DNA of 64,000 nt from Cyclobacteriaceae bacterium (GTDB lineage Bacteria; Bacteroidota; Bacteroidia; Cytophagales; Cyclobacteriaceae): positions 310,001 through 374,000 of the forward strand of contig JAEUUI010000030.1 in assembly GCA_016786585.1 (NCBI GenBank), written 5' to 3'. Of this stretch, positions 45,316 through 54,178 are shown piece after piece. The notes below the pieces were generated by a model. That model did not search any database and was not told the origin of the DNA. It saw only the letters and a program-made list of their open reading frames with translations. Numbering within the stretch: the first letter of the stretch is position 1; every line of letters starts with the position of its first letter. The translations under genes and the position numbers were made by a program.

Positions 45316-46122
45316 ATGGCCGTTCTTTCTGCCGCGCAGTTGCAGGCTAAAAATTTATTAGACTCAATCGGGCTTGATGAGATCACGAACATGGACATCA
45401 AGCTCTTTGCCTCTGGACTTGGCGCAGTTGTCATCGAAGAAGACATGGGCAAATGCGAAGGTAGGTTTACTCCAGGGGCAAAAACCAGCATCATCAAGAT
45501 CAATTCCTCGATCAAGTCCATGGCTAGGAAACGCTTTGTCATCGCCCATGAGATCGGGCATCTCATCATGCACAAGGGTCAAAAGTTGCCGGACGATAAC
45601 TTTTACAATTTTAACCTGATCGAAGGGATTGAAGAGTTTCTCAAATTTGGTCCGCAAGAAGTTGAGGCAAATGAGTTTGCCGGAGAGTTGTTAATACCTA
45701 CTCACCTTTTCGAAATGGAAGCTCGCGGTAAAAAGTTCGGGCCGCAGCTCATCAAGGATCTTGCGACTCGTTTTCAAACCAGCTTAACGGCAGTAGTTCA
45801 TAAATACGTGAAGTCTGAAATAAGTCCCGTCTGCATCATGCAGGTTACTAACGGAAAATTGAGGTACTGGAAAAAGACTTCTACCATGAAAGTTTGGCTA
45901 GAGCCTGGCATTACCAAGCTGCCACCACCCTCCGATTCGGTTGCAATGGAATACGTTCGCAACCGGTATGGATACATTTATTTCTTAGAGGAAAAAGCTC
46001 AGAAGATAAAACGAACCACGTGGTTTGGACTGATCGGTGATCAGCAGGACACTGACTTCTTTGAATACTGCATACCGACTAAGCAGCACAACTCTGTATT
46101 AAGTGTTGTTTGGGAAGAGTAG
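45316..46122 (+). CDS. ImmA/IrrE-type metallopeptidase
   Basis: 268 residues. The zinc-peptidase motif HExxH reads FVIAHEIGHLIMHKG near residue 80, with a downstream acidic segment EVEANEFAGELLIP (Glu ligand). This is the ImmA/IrrE family, whose members cleave XRE repressors of mobile elements such as ICEBs1. The XRE protein at 14909 in the same transposon is an obvious candidate substrate, although the genes are 30 kb apart. Confidence 0.85.
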   Translation: MAVLSAAQLQAKNLLDSIGLDEITNMDIKLFASGLGAVVIEEDMGKCEGRFTPGAKTSIIKINSSIKSMARKRFVIAHEIGHLIMHKGQKLPDDNFYNFNLIEGIEEFLKFGPQEVEANEFAGELLIPTHLFEMEARGKKFGPQLIKDLATRFQTSLTAVVHKYVKSEISPVCIMQVTNGKLRYWKKTSTMKVWLEPGITKLPPPSDSVAMEYVRNRYGYIYFLEEKAQKIKRTTWFGLIGDQQDTDFFEYCIPTKQHNSVLSVVWEE

Positions 46123-46325
46123 ATTATCCGAGCCCGTCTTGCCGCAACGAATTCCATATTACGATAAGGATTCAAAAATATATCGGAATTCAAAATTTTT
46201 GAAGCTCTCCCCGCAATGCTCATCCTTTCAAACTGGCGGGCGTATAACTTTTTTCGGTAATTGTGTAACATTTCCCGGAATCACCTGTTCGACATTTGCG
46301 TTGAACTAGGAGAAACCAAGTTGTT

Positions 46326-48734
46326 ATGACTACAACAGATAATGATATAGAAATCCCCCTGGAGGGCGTTGAAAGCGAGCATTGCGCGCTCATCGTTGAC
46401 AAGGGGCTGCAAAAGGTCCCAGGGATCAGCTCGCACAAAGTAGAGCTCAATAACCGAAGAGCGCTCATTAAAGCTGATAAGCCGGAGACACTGAATGATG
46501 CCGTCAAAGCAATTCGGGACTTAGGTTACGGAGTGACCACCGTTAAGCATTCATTCCCGGTACTTCAGATGACGTGTGCATCCTGCGCGGTGAGTGTTGA
46601 AAGCATTTTAAAATCCCATCCAGGAGTAGTGACTGCTGCCGTAAATTATGCTTCAGCTACTGTCCTGGTTGAGTACTTCCCCAACATCACATCACCAGCA
46701 GATTTGAAGAAAGCAGTCCAGGCGGTTGGATACGACCTCTATATAGAAGACAGCAAATCTGAAAGTCTCGAAGAAATACAAGATAAGAAGTACAGCCAGC
46801 TCAAAAGGAAGACTATTCTATCCATCGTATTAACTATACCAGTAGTGGTCATCGGCATGTTCTTTATGAATATCCCGTATGCCAATGAGATCATGTGGAT
46901 TTTATCCACGCCCGTTATTGTGTGGTTGGGTAAGGACTTCTTTATCAATGCCTGGAAACAGGCAAAGCACCGCTCCGCTAATATGGATACGCTGGTAGCC
47001 CTGGGAACAGGTGTAGCATATTTATTCAGTGTCTTCAATACACTGTTCCCTGAGTTCTGGCATGCTCGCGGGCTTCATGCACATGTTTACTTTGAAGCTG
47101 CTGCGGTGATCATCTCCTTCATCCTGCTGGGAAAACTATTGGAAGAAAAGGCCAAAGGCAGCACATCATCAGCAATCAAGAAGCTTATGGGACTTCAACC
47201 GACTACTGTTACACTGTTAAAAAACAATGAACAAGTAGCCGTGCCGATTGAGCAGGTTGAGAAAGGCAATATCATTGTAGTTAAGCCCGGTGAACGAATA
47301 GCGGTGGATGGTATTGTTACCAGCGGCAGTTCCTATGTGGATGAGAGCATGCTCAGCGGTGAGCCGGTAGCGGTTGAGAAACATGAATCGGCCAGCGTTT
47401 TTGCCGGAACAATTAACCAAAAGGGCAGCTTCCAGTTTCGCGCAGAAAAAGTCGGATCTGAAACGATGCTTGCACACATCATCAAGACTGTCCAGGAAGC
47501 GCAAGGAAGCAAAGCGCCAGTGCAAAAGCTCGTAGACAAGATTGCAGCGATCTTCGTGCCGGTAGTCATCGTCATTGCTATCAGTGCATTCATATTATGG
47601 ATTGTATTGGGTGGCGAAAACGGTTTCACACAAGGTCTGGTTGCACTCGCTACCGTACTTGTGATCGCATGTCCGTGTGCGCTCGGGTTGGCCACTCCTA
47701 CGGCCATCATGGTCGGCATTGGGAAGGCAGCTGAAAATGGGATTTTAATCAAGGACGCTGTCAGCCTGGAACTCGCCAAGAAAGTAAATGCGGTTGTGCT
47801 GGATAAAACCGGCACCATCACAGAAGGTAAACCCAGGGTAACGGGTGAGCACTGGCTGATCACAGATGGGATGAATAAGCAGATCTTAAAAACAATTGAA
47901 GAACAGTCAGAGCATCCGCTGGCCGAGGCAGTTATCAATCACCTGAAATCATCTGCTGAACAAACTGTTCAGATAACAGATTTCACCAGCATTACCGGAA
48001 AAGGAGTTTCAGCAAAGTACCAGGGCAAGCTTTATTATGTAGGCAACCGAAAATTGCTCGTTGAAAAAGGCATCACCATTCCGAAGGATCTTGATGTGCA
48101 GGCAAGCCGCTGGATTACCGAAGCTAACACGGTAATCTGGTTTGCCAACAACTCCGAGGCGATTGCTGGACTTGCGATTGCTGACACCATCAAACCTACA
48201 GCTGTCTCAGCGATTCAAACTCTGCAGCAGAGCGGTATCGAAGTATATATGCTAACCGGTGACAACGAAGGAACTGCAAAAGCCATTGCTCATAAAGCAG
48301 GCATTGCGCACTATAAGGCTGATGTGCTTCCGGAAGACAAGGCAGCTTTCATCAAACAATTGCAGCAGGAAAATAAAGTGGTGGCGATGGTTGGTGACGG
48401 TATCAATGACAGTACCGCGCTCGCGCAAGCTGATGTCAGCATTGCAATGGGCAAAGGCAGCGACATCGCTATGGACGTGGCCAAGATGACCATCATCTCA
48501 TCAGACTTATCAAAAATTCCTGACGCGATACGAATCTCAAGGCAAACCGTTAAGGCGATCCGTCAGAACCTCTTCTGGGCATTGATCTATAACGTCATCG
48601 GGATTCCGATTGCAGCGGGATTGCTTTACCCGATTAACGGCTTTCTCTTGAGCCCGATGATCGCGGGGGCCGCAATGGCGCTCAGCAGCGTGAGCGTAGT
48701 CGGGAACAGTCTGCGACTTAAGCTTCAGAAATAA
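46326..48734 (+). CDS. copA: Copper-exporting P1B ATPase CopA
   Basis: 802-residue inner-membrane Cu(+) exporter. N-terminus has two HMA folds: the first is degenerate (ESEHCALIV, one Cys), the second has MTCASCAVSV (CxxC). Then eight membrane helices with CPCALGLATPTA, phosphorylation site DKTGTITEGK, EQSEHPLAEA (HP motif) and GDGINDSTAL. The last helices contain YNVIGIPIAAG and MALSSVSVVGNSLRL, typical of the Cu subgroup. First gene of the right-hand copper block. Confidence 0.95.
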   Translation: MTTTDNDIEIPLEGVESEHCALIVDKGLQKVPGISSHKVELNNRRALIKADKPETLNDAVKAIRDLGYGVTTVKHSFPVLQMTCASCAVSVESILKSHPGVVTAAVNYASATVLVEYFPNITSPADLKKAVQAVGYDLYIEDSKSESLEEIQDKKYSQLKRKTILSIVLTIPVVVIGMFFMNIPYANEIMWILSTPVIVWLGKDFFINAWKQAKHRSANMDTLVALGTGVAYLFSVFNTLFPEFWHARGLHAHVYFEAAAVIISFILLGKLLEEKAKGSTSSAIKKLMGLQPTTVTLLKNNEQVAVPIEQVEKGNIIVVKPGERIAVDGIVTSGSSYVDESMLSGEPVAVEKHESASVFAGTINQKGSFQFRAEKVGSETMLAHIIKTVQEAQGSKAPVQKLVDKIAAIFVPVVIVIAISAFILWIVLGGENGFTQGLVALATVLVIACPCALGLATPTAIMVGIGKAAENGILIKDAVSLELAKKVNAVVLDKTGTITEGKPRVTGEHWLITDGMNKQILKTIEEQSEHPLAEAVINHLKSSAEQTVQITDFTSITGKGVSAKYQGKLYYVGNRKLLVEKGITIPKDLDVQASRWITEANTVIWFANNSEAIAGLAIADTIKPTAVSAIQTLQQSGIEVYMLTGDNEGTAKAIAHKAGIAHYKADVLPEDKAAFIKQLQQENKVVAMVGDGINDSTALAQADVSIAMGKGSDIAMDVAKMTIISSDLSKIPDAIRISRQTVKAIRQNLFWALIYNVIGIPIAAGLLYPINGFLLSPMIAGAAMALSSVSVVGNSLRLKLQK

Positions 48735-48768
48735 CAAGACAATTAACTCAAATACAAATTATAAATAT

Positions 48769-49206
48769 ATGAACACAACAACCATACAAGTACCGGACAT
48801 GCAAACAGCGCACTGTCAGTCACGCGTTAAAAATGCTGTCGGTAGTCTTTCAGGAGTGACACTGAATTCAATCGAAGCGGGTTCACTTACTGTCAGTTTA
48901 GAGAATCCAGAAGCGTTAAAAGCCGTAACGGATGCCGTGTCAAAAGCAGGCTATACAGTGGGTGGTACGACCTCGGAAGCAAAAAACGCTGACGGATCAT
49001 TTCAATTCAAGACTAATATCAACTGCGGTGGCTGTGTCGCCAAGGTGACACCGGCATTGAACGAAGCCTCCGGAATTGAAAGCTGGCAGGTAGATACTAC
49101 GAACAAAGACAAGATACTTTCAGTGAAGTCAGCCGGCATCACACAGGAACAGGTAATGGATACGGTAAAGAAAGCCGGCTTCCGGATTGAGCCTGTTGAG
49201 CAGTAA
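48769..49206 (+). CDS. Double-HMA copper chaperone (CopZ-like)
   Basis: 145-residue cytoplasmic protein with two HMA folds. The first has a single-cysteine loop (QTAHCQSRV), the second a full NCGGCVAKV (CxxC). Follows copA by 34 bp and probably delivers Cu(I) to it. Downstream (49216-49262) two small inverted repeats without a T-run separate it from the next gene. Confidence 0.82.
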   Translation: MNTTTIQVPDMQTAHCQSRVKNAVGSLSGVTLNSIEAGSLTVSLENPEALKAVTDAVSKAGYTVGGTTSEAKNADGSFQFKTNINCGGCVAKVTPALNEASGIESWQVDTTNKDKILSVKSAGITQEQVMDTVKKAGFRIEPVEQ

Positions 49207-49330
49207 TATTAAAATGAGGTTCCGCATCTGTGATATCAGGGCGGAACTTCGGTTAAATAACCGGTAATGGCGGTCAGGCGTAACCCCTGTCTGGAATTAG
49301 CCGTAAAGAATTCATACCTTTATCATCGCA

Positions 49331-49717
49331 ATGAAGCACAGACAACTGTTTTTACTCGCATTGATTGTTTTCGCAGGGGGCATCTTCGCTCCTGTTGCGG
49401 TCATGGCCTGTGGAAAGAGTGATAAAAAAGCTGTGCACGCGAAATCGTCAGATACGAAGCATTGCAATGAAAAGAAGAACTGCAAGCCTGTCAAGAAGCA
49501 ACAAGGCAAGCAGCAAGCTGGTCACAAATGTCCATCCAATTGCAATCATTCCAACTGCAAGTGCGTTTCAACTTGCGTAACGATTGTACTGCCGGAAGCG
49601 ATTGAGGCACTCAGCACTCCGACTAATTTCAAGGTTGCAAAAGCGGCTCCATACGCCACTCCGGATCACCTGAGCCAGGGATTCCAAACGATATGGCTCA
49701 TCCCTAAAATAAGCTAG
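49331..49717 (+). CDS. Secreted Cys/Lys/His-rich protein
   Basis: 128 residues. Signal peptide to about residue 24, then a Lys/Cys/His-rich core (KHCNEKKNCKPVKK, CPSNCNHSNCKCVSTC), then a hydrophobic C-terminal third. Likely a periplasmic metal sponge. It plays the same positional role as the DUF6660-like protein in the left block but the sequences differ. Confidence 0.65.
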   Translation: MKHRQLFLLALIVFAGGIFAPVAVMACGKSDKKAVHAKSSDTKHCNEKKNCKPVKKQQGKQQAGHKCPSNCNHSNCKCVSTCVTIVLPEAIEALSTPTNFKVAKAAPYATPDHLSQGFQTIWLIPKIS

Positions 49718-49815
49718 CACTATTACGCCCACGGGCGAAGTGTGTCCAGTCCTTAACGACAGCATGCTTTAGTGCTATTTATTTTCAATGTAATTTTTAA
49801 TTCAACTTCTTTTTT

Positions 49816-50646
49816 ATGAAATCAAGATCATATATCATGACAGGATTATTCCTGTTACTCTCCATATCGTTATCGGCCCAGCTGTCGAACACAAAAACAG
49901 AAACAGCAAAAGTGTTTGGAAATTGCGGGATGTGCGAAGACAAAATTGAAACTGCCGGAACAGAAAAAAAGGTGTCCGAAGTATCCTGGAACAAGGACAC
50001 CAAGACCGCAACCATCAGCTATGACTCAAAGCAGACAAGCAAAGACGCAGTGCTTAAGAAAATAGCACTTGCTGGATATGATAACGAAGCTTACCTGGCG
50101 CCTGATGACGTTTATCAAAAGCTTCCTGCCTGTTGCCACTACGCAAGAAATAAAGAAACACCGGCTGAGAATGCTTCCGGACATGACCATAACGCGATGG
50201 CGGTTGCCCAAGATTCCGGACCGCTCAAGCAGGTTACCGATTCTTATTTTGAGCTGAAGGACGCCTTAGTTCAAAGCAGCGGGGAACTGGCCTCTAAAAA
50301 GGCAAAGTCTTTTTATGATGCACTTGCCGCTATCAAAATGGAAAGCCTTAAAGGAGAATCACATGATGCCTGGATGAAGGTTAACGGGCAGCTCAAGGAA
50401 GATGCCGAGCACATCAGCGAAACCAAAGATATCAGCCATCAGCGTGATCACTTTAATTCGCTTTCCAAGTCGATGTACGCATTGCTCAAAGCTTCCCCTG
50501 CGCAAGCAACAATTTACTATCAGCATTGCCCGATGTTCAATGACGGAAAAGGCGGCAACTGGTTGAGCAAGGAAAACGGCATCAAGAATCCGTTCTATGG
50601 ATCACAAATGCTGACCTGCGGAAAGACTGTTGAAACGTTAAAGTAA
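49816..50646 (+). CDS. Secreted HMA plus DUF3347 protein
   Basis: 276 residues: signal peptide to about residue 23, an HMA domain with GNCGMCEDKIE, a CCHYARNKETP linker, and a C-terminal DUF3347 domain (SYFELKDALV...YYQHCPMFNDGKGGNWLSKE...GSQMLTCG). DUF3347 domains occur in CusB-type adaptors and copper-binding periplasmic proteins. The His/Cys/Met set suggests a periplasmic copper chaperone. Confidence 0.85.
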   Translation: MKSRSYIMTGLFLLLSISLSAQLSNTKTETAKVFGNCGMCEDKIETAGTEKKVSEVSWNKDTKTATISYDSKQTSKDAVLKKIALAGYDNEAYLAPDDVYQKLPACCHYARNKETPAENASGHDHNAMAVAQDSGPLKQVTDSYFELKDALVQSSGELASKKAKSFYDALAAIKMESLKGESHDAWMKVNGQLKEDAEHISETKDISHQRDHFNSLSKSMYALLKASPAQATIYYQHCPMFNDGKGGNWLSKENGIKNPFYGSQMLTCGKTVETLK

Positions 50647-50651
50647 GCGGT

Positions 50652-51143
50652 ATGAAACACGAATCACACACTCAGCATTCAAGTCATGGCAACGGATCTA
50701 TGTACCGGAAACTTGCGCTTATGATGGTTTTATCCTTTATCGCGATGTACATCCTGATGTATGCGATGGTCGATAAATTCTCCAATGTTATTGTAAACGT
50801 TAACCAGTTCTACATGGCCGGGTTAATGGCTATGGCAATGCTTGTTATCGAACTGGCGGTCATGTGGAGCATGTACGCAAAACGTAAGCTTAACCTGGTC
50901 CTTTTGGTGTTGGGGATAATTGGACTGACAGCTTTCTACGTATGCATCCGGGAGCAGGCTGCTGTTGGCGATAAGCAATTCCTGAAATCCATGATCCCAC
51001 ATCATGCCGCTGCAATTCTGATGGTGGAAGAAACTCCACTGACTGATCCGGAGATCCGTGAACTGGCCAGCAAGATCATCACCAGTCAGCAAGCGGAGAT
51101 TGAACAAATGAAAGCCAAGCTAAAAGAGTTAGAAAGTAAATAA
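50652..51143 (+). CDS. DUF305 membrane protein
   Basis: 163 residues. Three membrane helices, then the DUF305 motif FLKSMIPHHAAAILMVEE followed by a helix (IITSQQAEIEQMKAKLKEL). DUF305 proteins commonly accompany copper resistance genes and probably bind copper through the HH and Met residues. Starts 6 bp after the DUF3347 gene. Confidence 0.85.
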   Translation: MKHESHTQHSSHGNGSMYRKLALMMVLSFIAMYILMYAMVDKFSNVIVNVNQFYMAGLMAMAMLVIELAVMWSMYAKRKLNLVLLVLGIIGLTAFYVCIREQAAVGDKQFLKSMIPHHAAAILMVEETPLTDPEIRELASKIITSQQAEIEQMKAKLKELESK

Positions 51144-51193
51144 TGTAAATCCCGGAGGCGCGTGAAGTATCCATAGCGTCTCCGGTTAATTCT

Positions 51194-53473
51194 ATGAAAT
51201 TATCACTGATAAAATTTATACTGCCGGTGCTGTTATTCCTGCTGGCGCAAGACGTGTTCGCACAGAAAACTGTGACCTATCACCTGTATGTGCGAGACAC
51301 GATAGTGAACTTCACCGGGAAACAAAAGCATGCCATTGCAGTGAACGGACAGATACCGATGCCAACGCTGACTTTTACCCAAGGCGATACGGCTGTTATC
51401 TATGTACACAATGAATTGAAGGAAAGCACTTCGTTGCATTGGCATGGAGTCTTTTTGCCAAACCAGGAAGACGGGGTTCCCTACCTGACGCAAATGCCGA
51501 TTGAGCCGGGCGAAGTTTATACGTACCGTTTTCCCATCATCCAGCACGGAACTCATTGGTACCACAGCCATAGCGAATTGCAGGAGCAAATTGGCATGTA
51601 CGGATCGATGATCCTTAAAAAACGGGATAACGATCCAATCTTTCGCAAGGGGATCGATGACCTTCCGACCGTGCCGCTGATCTTAAGCGAGTGGACAGAT
51701 TACAAGCCGCATAATGTTGAGCGCATGCTGCATATCGCAACCGACTGGTTTGCGATGCGAAAAGATGCCGTTCAGAGTTATGGTGAGGCGATAAAAGCAG
51801 GACACTTCAAAACCAAACTTGGGAATGAATGGAAGCGCATGCTCGCCATGGACGTAAGTGACGTATACTATGATAAGTTTTTGGTCAATGGTAATGCTGA
51901 CCGGATATTCAGCCCGAAGGAAGGCAATCGGGTGCGCCTAAGGATTTCAAATGCCGGAGCGTCAACCAACTTCTGGCTTCGTTATGCAGGCGGAAAGATT
52001 ACCGTGGTAGCTAACGATGGCAATGATGTCGAACCAGTTGAAGTAGACCGGGTGCTCATCGCAGTGTCGGAAACCTATGATGTGGTCGTTTCGATTCCCG
52101 ACAATAAAATTGCTTATGAATTTATGGCGACTTCTGAAGACCGCATTGGATCTTCATCAGTCTATATAGGTGATGGGGTGCGGCAGCTCATATCCCCGCT
52201 TCCAAGGCTGAAGTACTTCGAAGGCATGAAGATGATGAACGACATGATGAAGATGAATGGCGACCTGGACGACATGGGCATGAATATGAGCCTGAACCAG
52301 ATGGATATGAACGTGGTGATGTACCCGGAGATAACTGGTCCAGCGAATAAAAAGAAAGGCAAAATGGATCATGCAGGCATGGACGGAGATTCTAACAGAG
52401 GCCATGACATGCATGGCGGGCACTCGATGGAAGACCAATACAATTCCAACAAGCTTTCCGATATCGTAACATTGAATTATGCCATGCTCAGGTCTCCCGA
52501 GAATACCAGCCTTCCGGAAGGACCAGTAAGGGAACTGCGCTTTGAGCTCACCGGAAATATGAACCGGTATGTCTGGAGCCTCGATAACCAGGTATTGTCG
52601 GAAGCTGATAAAATCCTGATAAAAAAGGGCGAGAATGTGCGCATCATTATGTTCAACAATTCCATGATGCGCCATCCGATGCACCTTCATGGTCATGACT
52701 TTCGGGTGCTGAACGGACAGGGCGTTAACGCACCGCTAAAGAATATCATTGACATTATGCCCATGGAAACAGACACCCTTGAATTCCATGCAAATGTGTA
52801 CGGTGACTGGTTCTTTCATTGTCACATTCTATACCACATGATGAGCGGCATGGGCAAGGTGTTCACCTATGATAACCAGCCTAAAAATCCGCTGATCAAA
52901 AAATCTTCTTATGCACGAAGGAAACTTTTTTCAGATGACCGGGCATTCCATTTTATGGCAGAGAACGATTTTGCCACAAATGGCAATGACGGGATGTTCA
53001 TGCTTCAGAATACACGTTGGAGCATCGGTACGGAGTGGCGACTGGGCTATAATGACATGCACGGTTATGAAACGGAAACCCACATCGGAAGGTACATTGG
53101 AAGAATGCAATGGTTGATGGTGTTCGCAGGCTTTGATTGGCGCTACCGCAAAGAAGGAATTGATAGCCATGAAGAAAACCTTTTCGGCCAGACCAATTCC
53201 AAGGATGATCGCGCACAGTTTACACTAGGCTTTGCCTACACACTTCCTATGCTGGTTGAATTCCAGACCGAAGTATTCCAGAATGGCAATGTGCGTATTC
53301 AGCTGATGCGGGAAGACATTCCGATCACAAAACGAATCCGTATGGGCTTTATGGTGAACTCGGATGTTGAGTATATGGCGGAGCTGCGGTACATCTTTAA
53401 TCCCTATGTGGCATTGCGAACGCATTACGATAGCGACATGGGCTTTGGAGTGGGCCTGAACATCGGGTACTAG
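51194..53473 (+). CDS. Multicopper oxidase (CopA/CueO type) with C-terminal barrel
   Basis: 759-residue periplasmic or outer-membrane copper oxidase. Signal peptide (LPVLLFLLAQDVFAQ), then three cupredoxin domains with copper-ligand motifs HWHGVFLP, HWYHSHSE, HPMHLHGHDF and FHCHILYHMMSGM. A Met/His-rich insert (MMKMNGDLDDMGMNMS; HAGMDGDSNRGHDMHG) marks copper-resistance oxidases. The last 150 residues form CopB-like beta-strands (EWRLGYNDMHGY). Probably oxidises Cu(I) outside the cytoplasm. Confidence 0.9.
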   Translation: MKLSLIKFILPVLLFLLAQDVFAQKTVTYHLYVRDTIVNFTGKQKHAIAVNGQIPMPTLTFTQGDTAVIYVHNELKESTSLHWHGVFLPNQEDGVPYLTQMPIEPGEVYTYRFPIIQHGTHWYHSHSELQEQIGMYGSMILKKRDNDPIFRKGIDDLPTVPLILSEWTDYKPHNVERMLHIATDWFAMRKDAVQSYGEAIKAGHFKTKLGNEWKRMLAMDVSDVYYDKFLVNGNADRIFSPKEGNRVRLRISNAGASTNFWLRYAGGKITVVANDGNDVEPVEVDRVLIAVSETYDVVVSIPDNKIAYEFMATSEDRIGSSSVYIGDGVRQLISPLPRLKYFEGMKMMNDMMKMNGDLDDMGMNMSLNQMDMNVVMYPEITGPANKKKGKMDHAGMDGDSNRGHDMHGGHSMEDQYNSNKLSDIVTLNYAMLRSPENTSLPEGPVRELRFELTGNMNRYVWSLDNQVLSEADKILIKKGENVRIIMFNNSMMRHPMHLHGHDFRVLNGQGVNAPLKNIIDIMPMETDTLEFHANVYGDWFFHCHILYHMMSGMGKVFTYDNQPKNPLIKKSSYARRKLFSDDRAFHFMAENDFATNGNDGMFMLQNTRWSIGTEWRLGYNDMHGYETETHIGRYIGRMQWLMVFAGFDWRYRKEGIDSHEENLFGQTNSKDDRAQFTLGFAYTLPMLVEFQTEVFQNGNVRIQLMREDIPITKRIRMGFMVNSDVEYMAELRYIFNPYVALRTHYDSDMGFGVGLNIGY

Positions 53474-53503
53474 GCTTGAAGTCATAGAAACCACCTAATA
53501 AAG

Positions 53504-53868
53504 ATTCATTGGAAAATGCCTGACGGACTAAGGCCTAATATGAGGACGAGTTACGTACAGCTTATGAAAATCTTTTGTTTGATAATCTAATGCCTGCCAG
53601 GTGGCATTTAGAATCGTGCACGCATCATCGGGCAGTCATGGGCAATTGGACACACACTTGTTCATTGGTGAATGTTGAAATTTGGGTTTTAATAAAAGAT
53701 AAACAGGAATCATCGGACAGCTTCCCCGTCTGCTGGCAGGGGGTGTAAAATCTTTTGTAGGAAAAGTTTCGATAGGCAATACCGGGACCAATGTTTTCGC
53801 TCGTGGATCCAATGGAGATCCCGGTAGATCTGAAACGTTTGCTTGATCTTTATGTGATGCCCAAATAG
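53504..53868 (+). pseudogene. Decayed DUF3703 gene
   Basis: Full-length but broken homologue of the intact gene at 22035. Fragments in shifting frames read HWKMPDGLRPN, then YEDELRTAYENLLFDNLM-ARWHLE, then RARIIGQSWAIGHTLVHW-stop-MLKFGF, then GIIGQLPRLLAGGVKSFVGK, and finally DPMEIPVDLKRLLDL to the TAG at 53868. At least four frameshifts and an in-frame stop. Shows that the copper block once had its own DUF3703 gene. Confidence 0.82.
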
Positions 53869-53989
53869 CTTAGGTGCTGAAATTTTACAGGGTACAGTAC
53901 TTTAAAAAACTCGCTAAAATCTTTTGGCAAAAAGCTTGTTTCTTGAAATCAAAACGATGTTTTCAGCGACAAAATTTTGGCAATATCCT

Positions 53990-54111
53990 AGTCCAGTTTG
54001 TTATAGTAGAAAATCACCCTAGTCCGGTTTTATAATGGTATAGTCCGGCTCGTTATTGTTGGAATTGGTCAAAAACCGTTATAATAGTCCGGAAAGTTAA
54101 TAAAAGCGACA
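53990..54111 (-). repeat. Right transposon end with four TnsB-type sites
   Basis: AGTCCAGTTT (53990-53999), AGTCCGGTTT (54021-54030), AGTCCGGCT (54042-54050) and AGTCCGGAAAG (54086-54096), then AAAGCGACA ending at 54111. These are the inverted counterparts of the left-end repeats. Between the DUF3703 relic and this end (53869-53989) there is no gene. Confidence 0.82.
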
Positions 54112-54116
54112 TTTTG
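54112..54116. repeat. Target-site duplication, right copy
   Basis: TTTTG directly after the terminal GCGACA, identical to 13770-13774. Confidence 0.85.
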
Positions 54117-54120
54117 TCGT

Positions 54121-54178
54121 TTCCCACAAATAATGAGACTGTGCCACAGTTAATGAGACATTCTCATTATTTATGGGA
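54121..54178. repeat. Inverted repeat next to the right junction
   Basis: TCCCACAAATAATGAGA (54122-54138) and TCTCATTATTTATGGGA (54162-54178) are inverted copies with one mismatch; a further TTAATGAGACA (54150-54160) lies between them. This looks like a set of protein-binding sites or the remnant end of another mobile element. From here to 54659 I find no supported gene. Confidence 0.55.

Larger units (their letters stand above)
13775..54111. mobile_element. 40.3-kb Tn7-like transposon with metal-resistance and defence cargo
   Basis: Left end 5'-TGTCGCTTTGATTA; right end read inward TGTCGCTTTTATTA. Over the terminal 26 bases 19 positions match, and both ends continue into a C(T/C)GGACT site. 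Four such sites lie at each end in inverted orientation, and TTTTG flanks both ends. The element contains tnsA, tnsB and tnsC/tniB. Unusually the tns genes are internal (about 10 kb from the right end, 26 kb from the left) rather than next to one end. No TniQ/TnsD and no Cas genes were seen. Insertion is upstream of mraZ. Confidence 0.88.

Noticed and set aside
53965-53975. Internal GCGACA resembling the terminal bases, a possible alternative right end
   Set aside because: It is not followed by TTTTG, and three of the four right-end binding sites would lie entirely outside it.
13775-54111. CRISPR-associated transposon (CAST) hypothesis
   Set aside because: TniB-like ATPase and TnsAB are present but I see no Cas12k, Cascade genes, TniQ or CRISPR repeats in the element.
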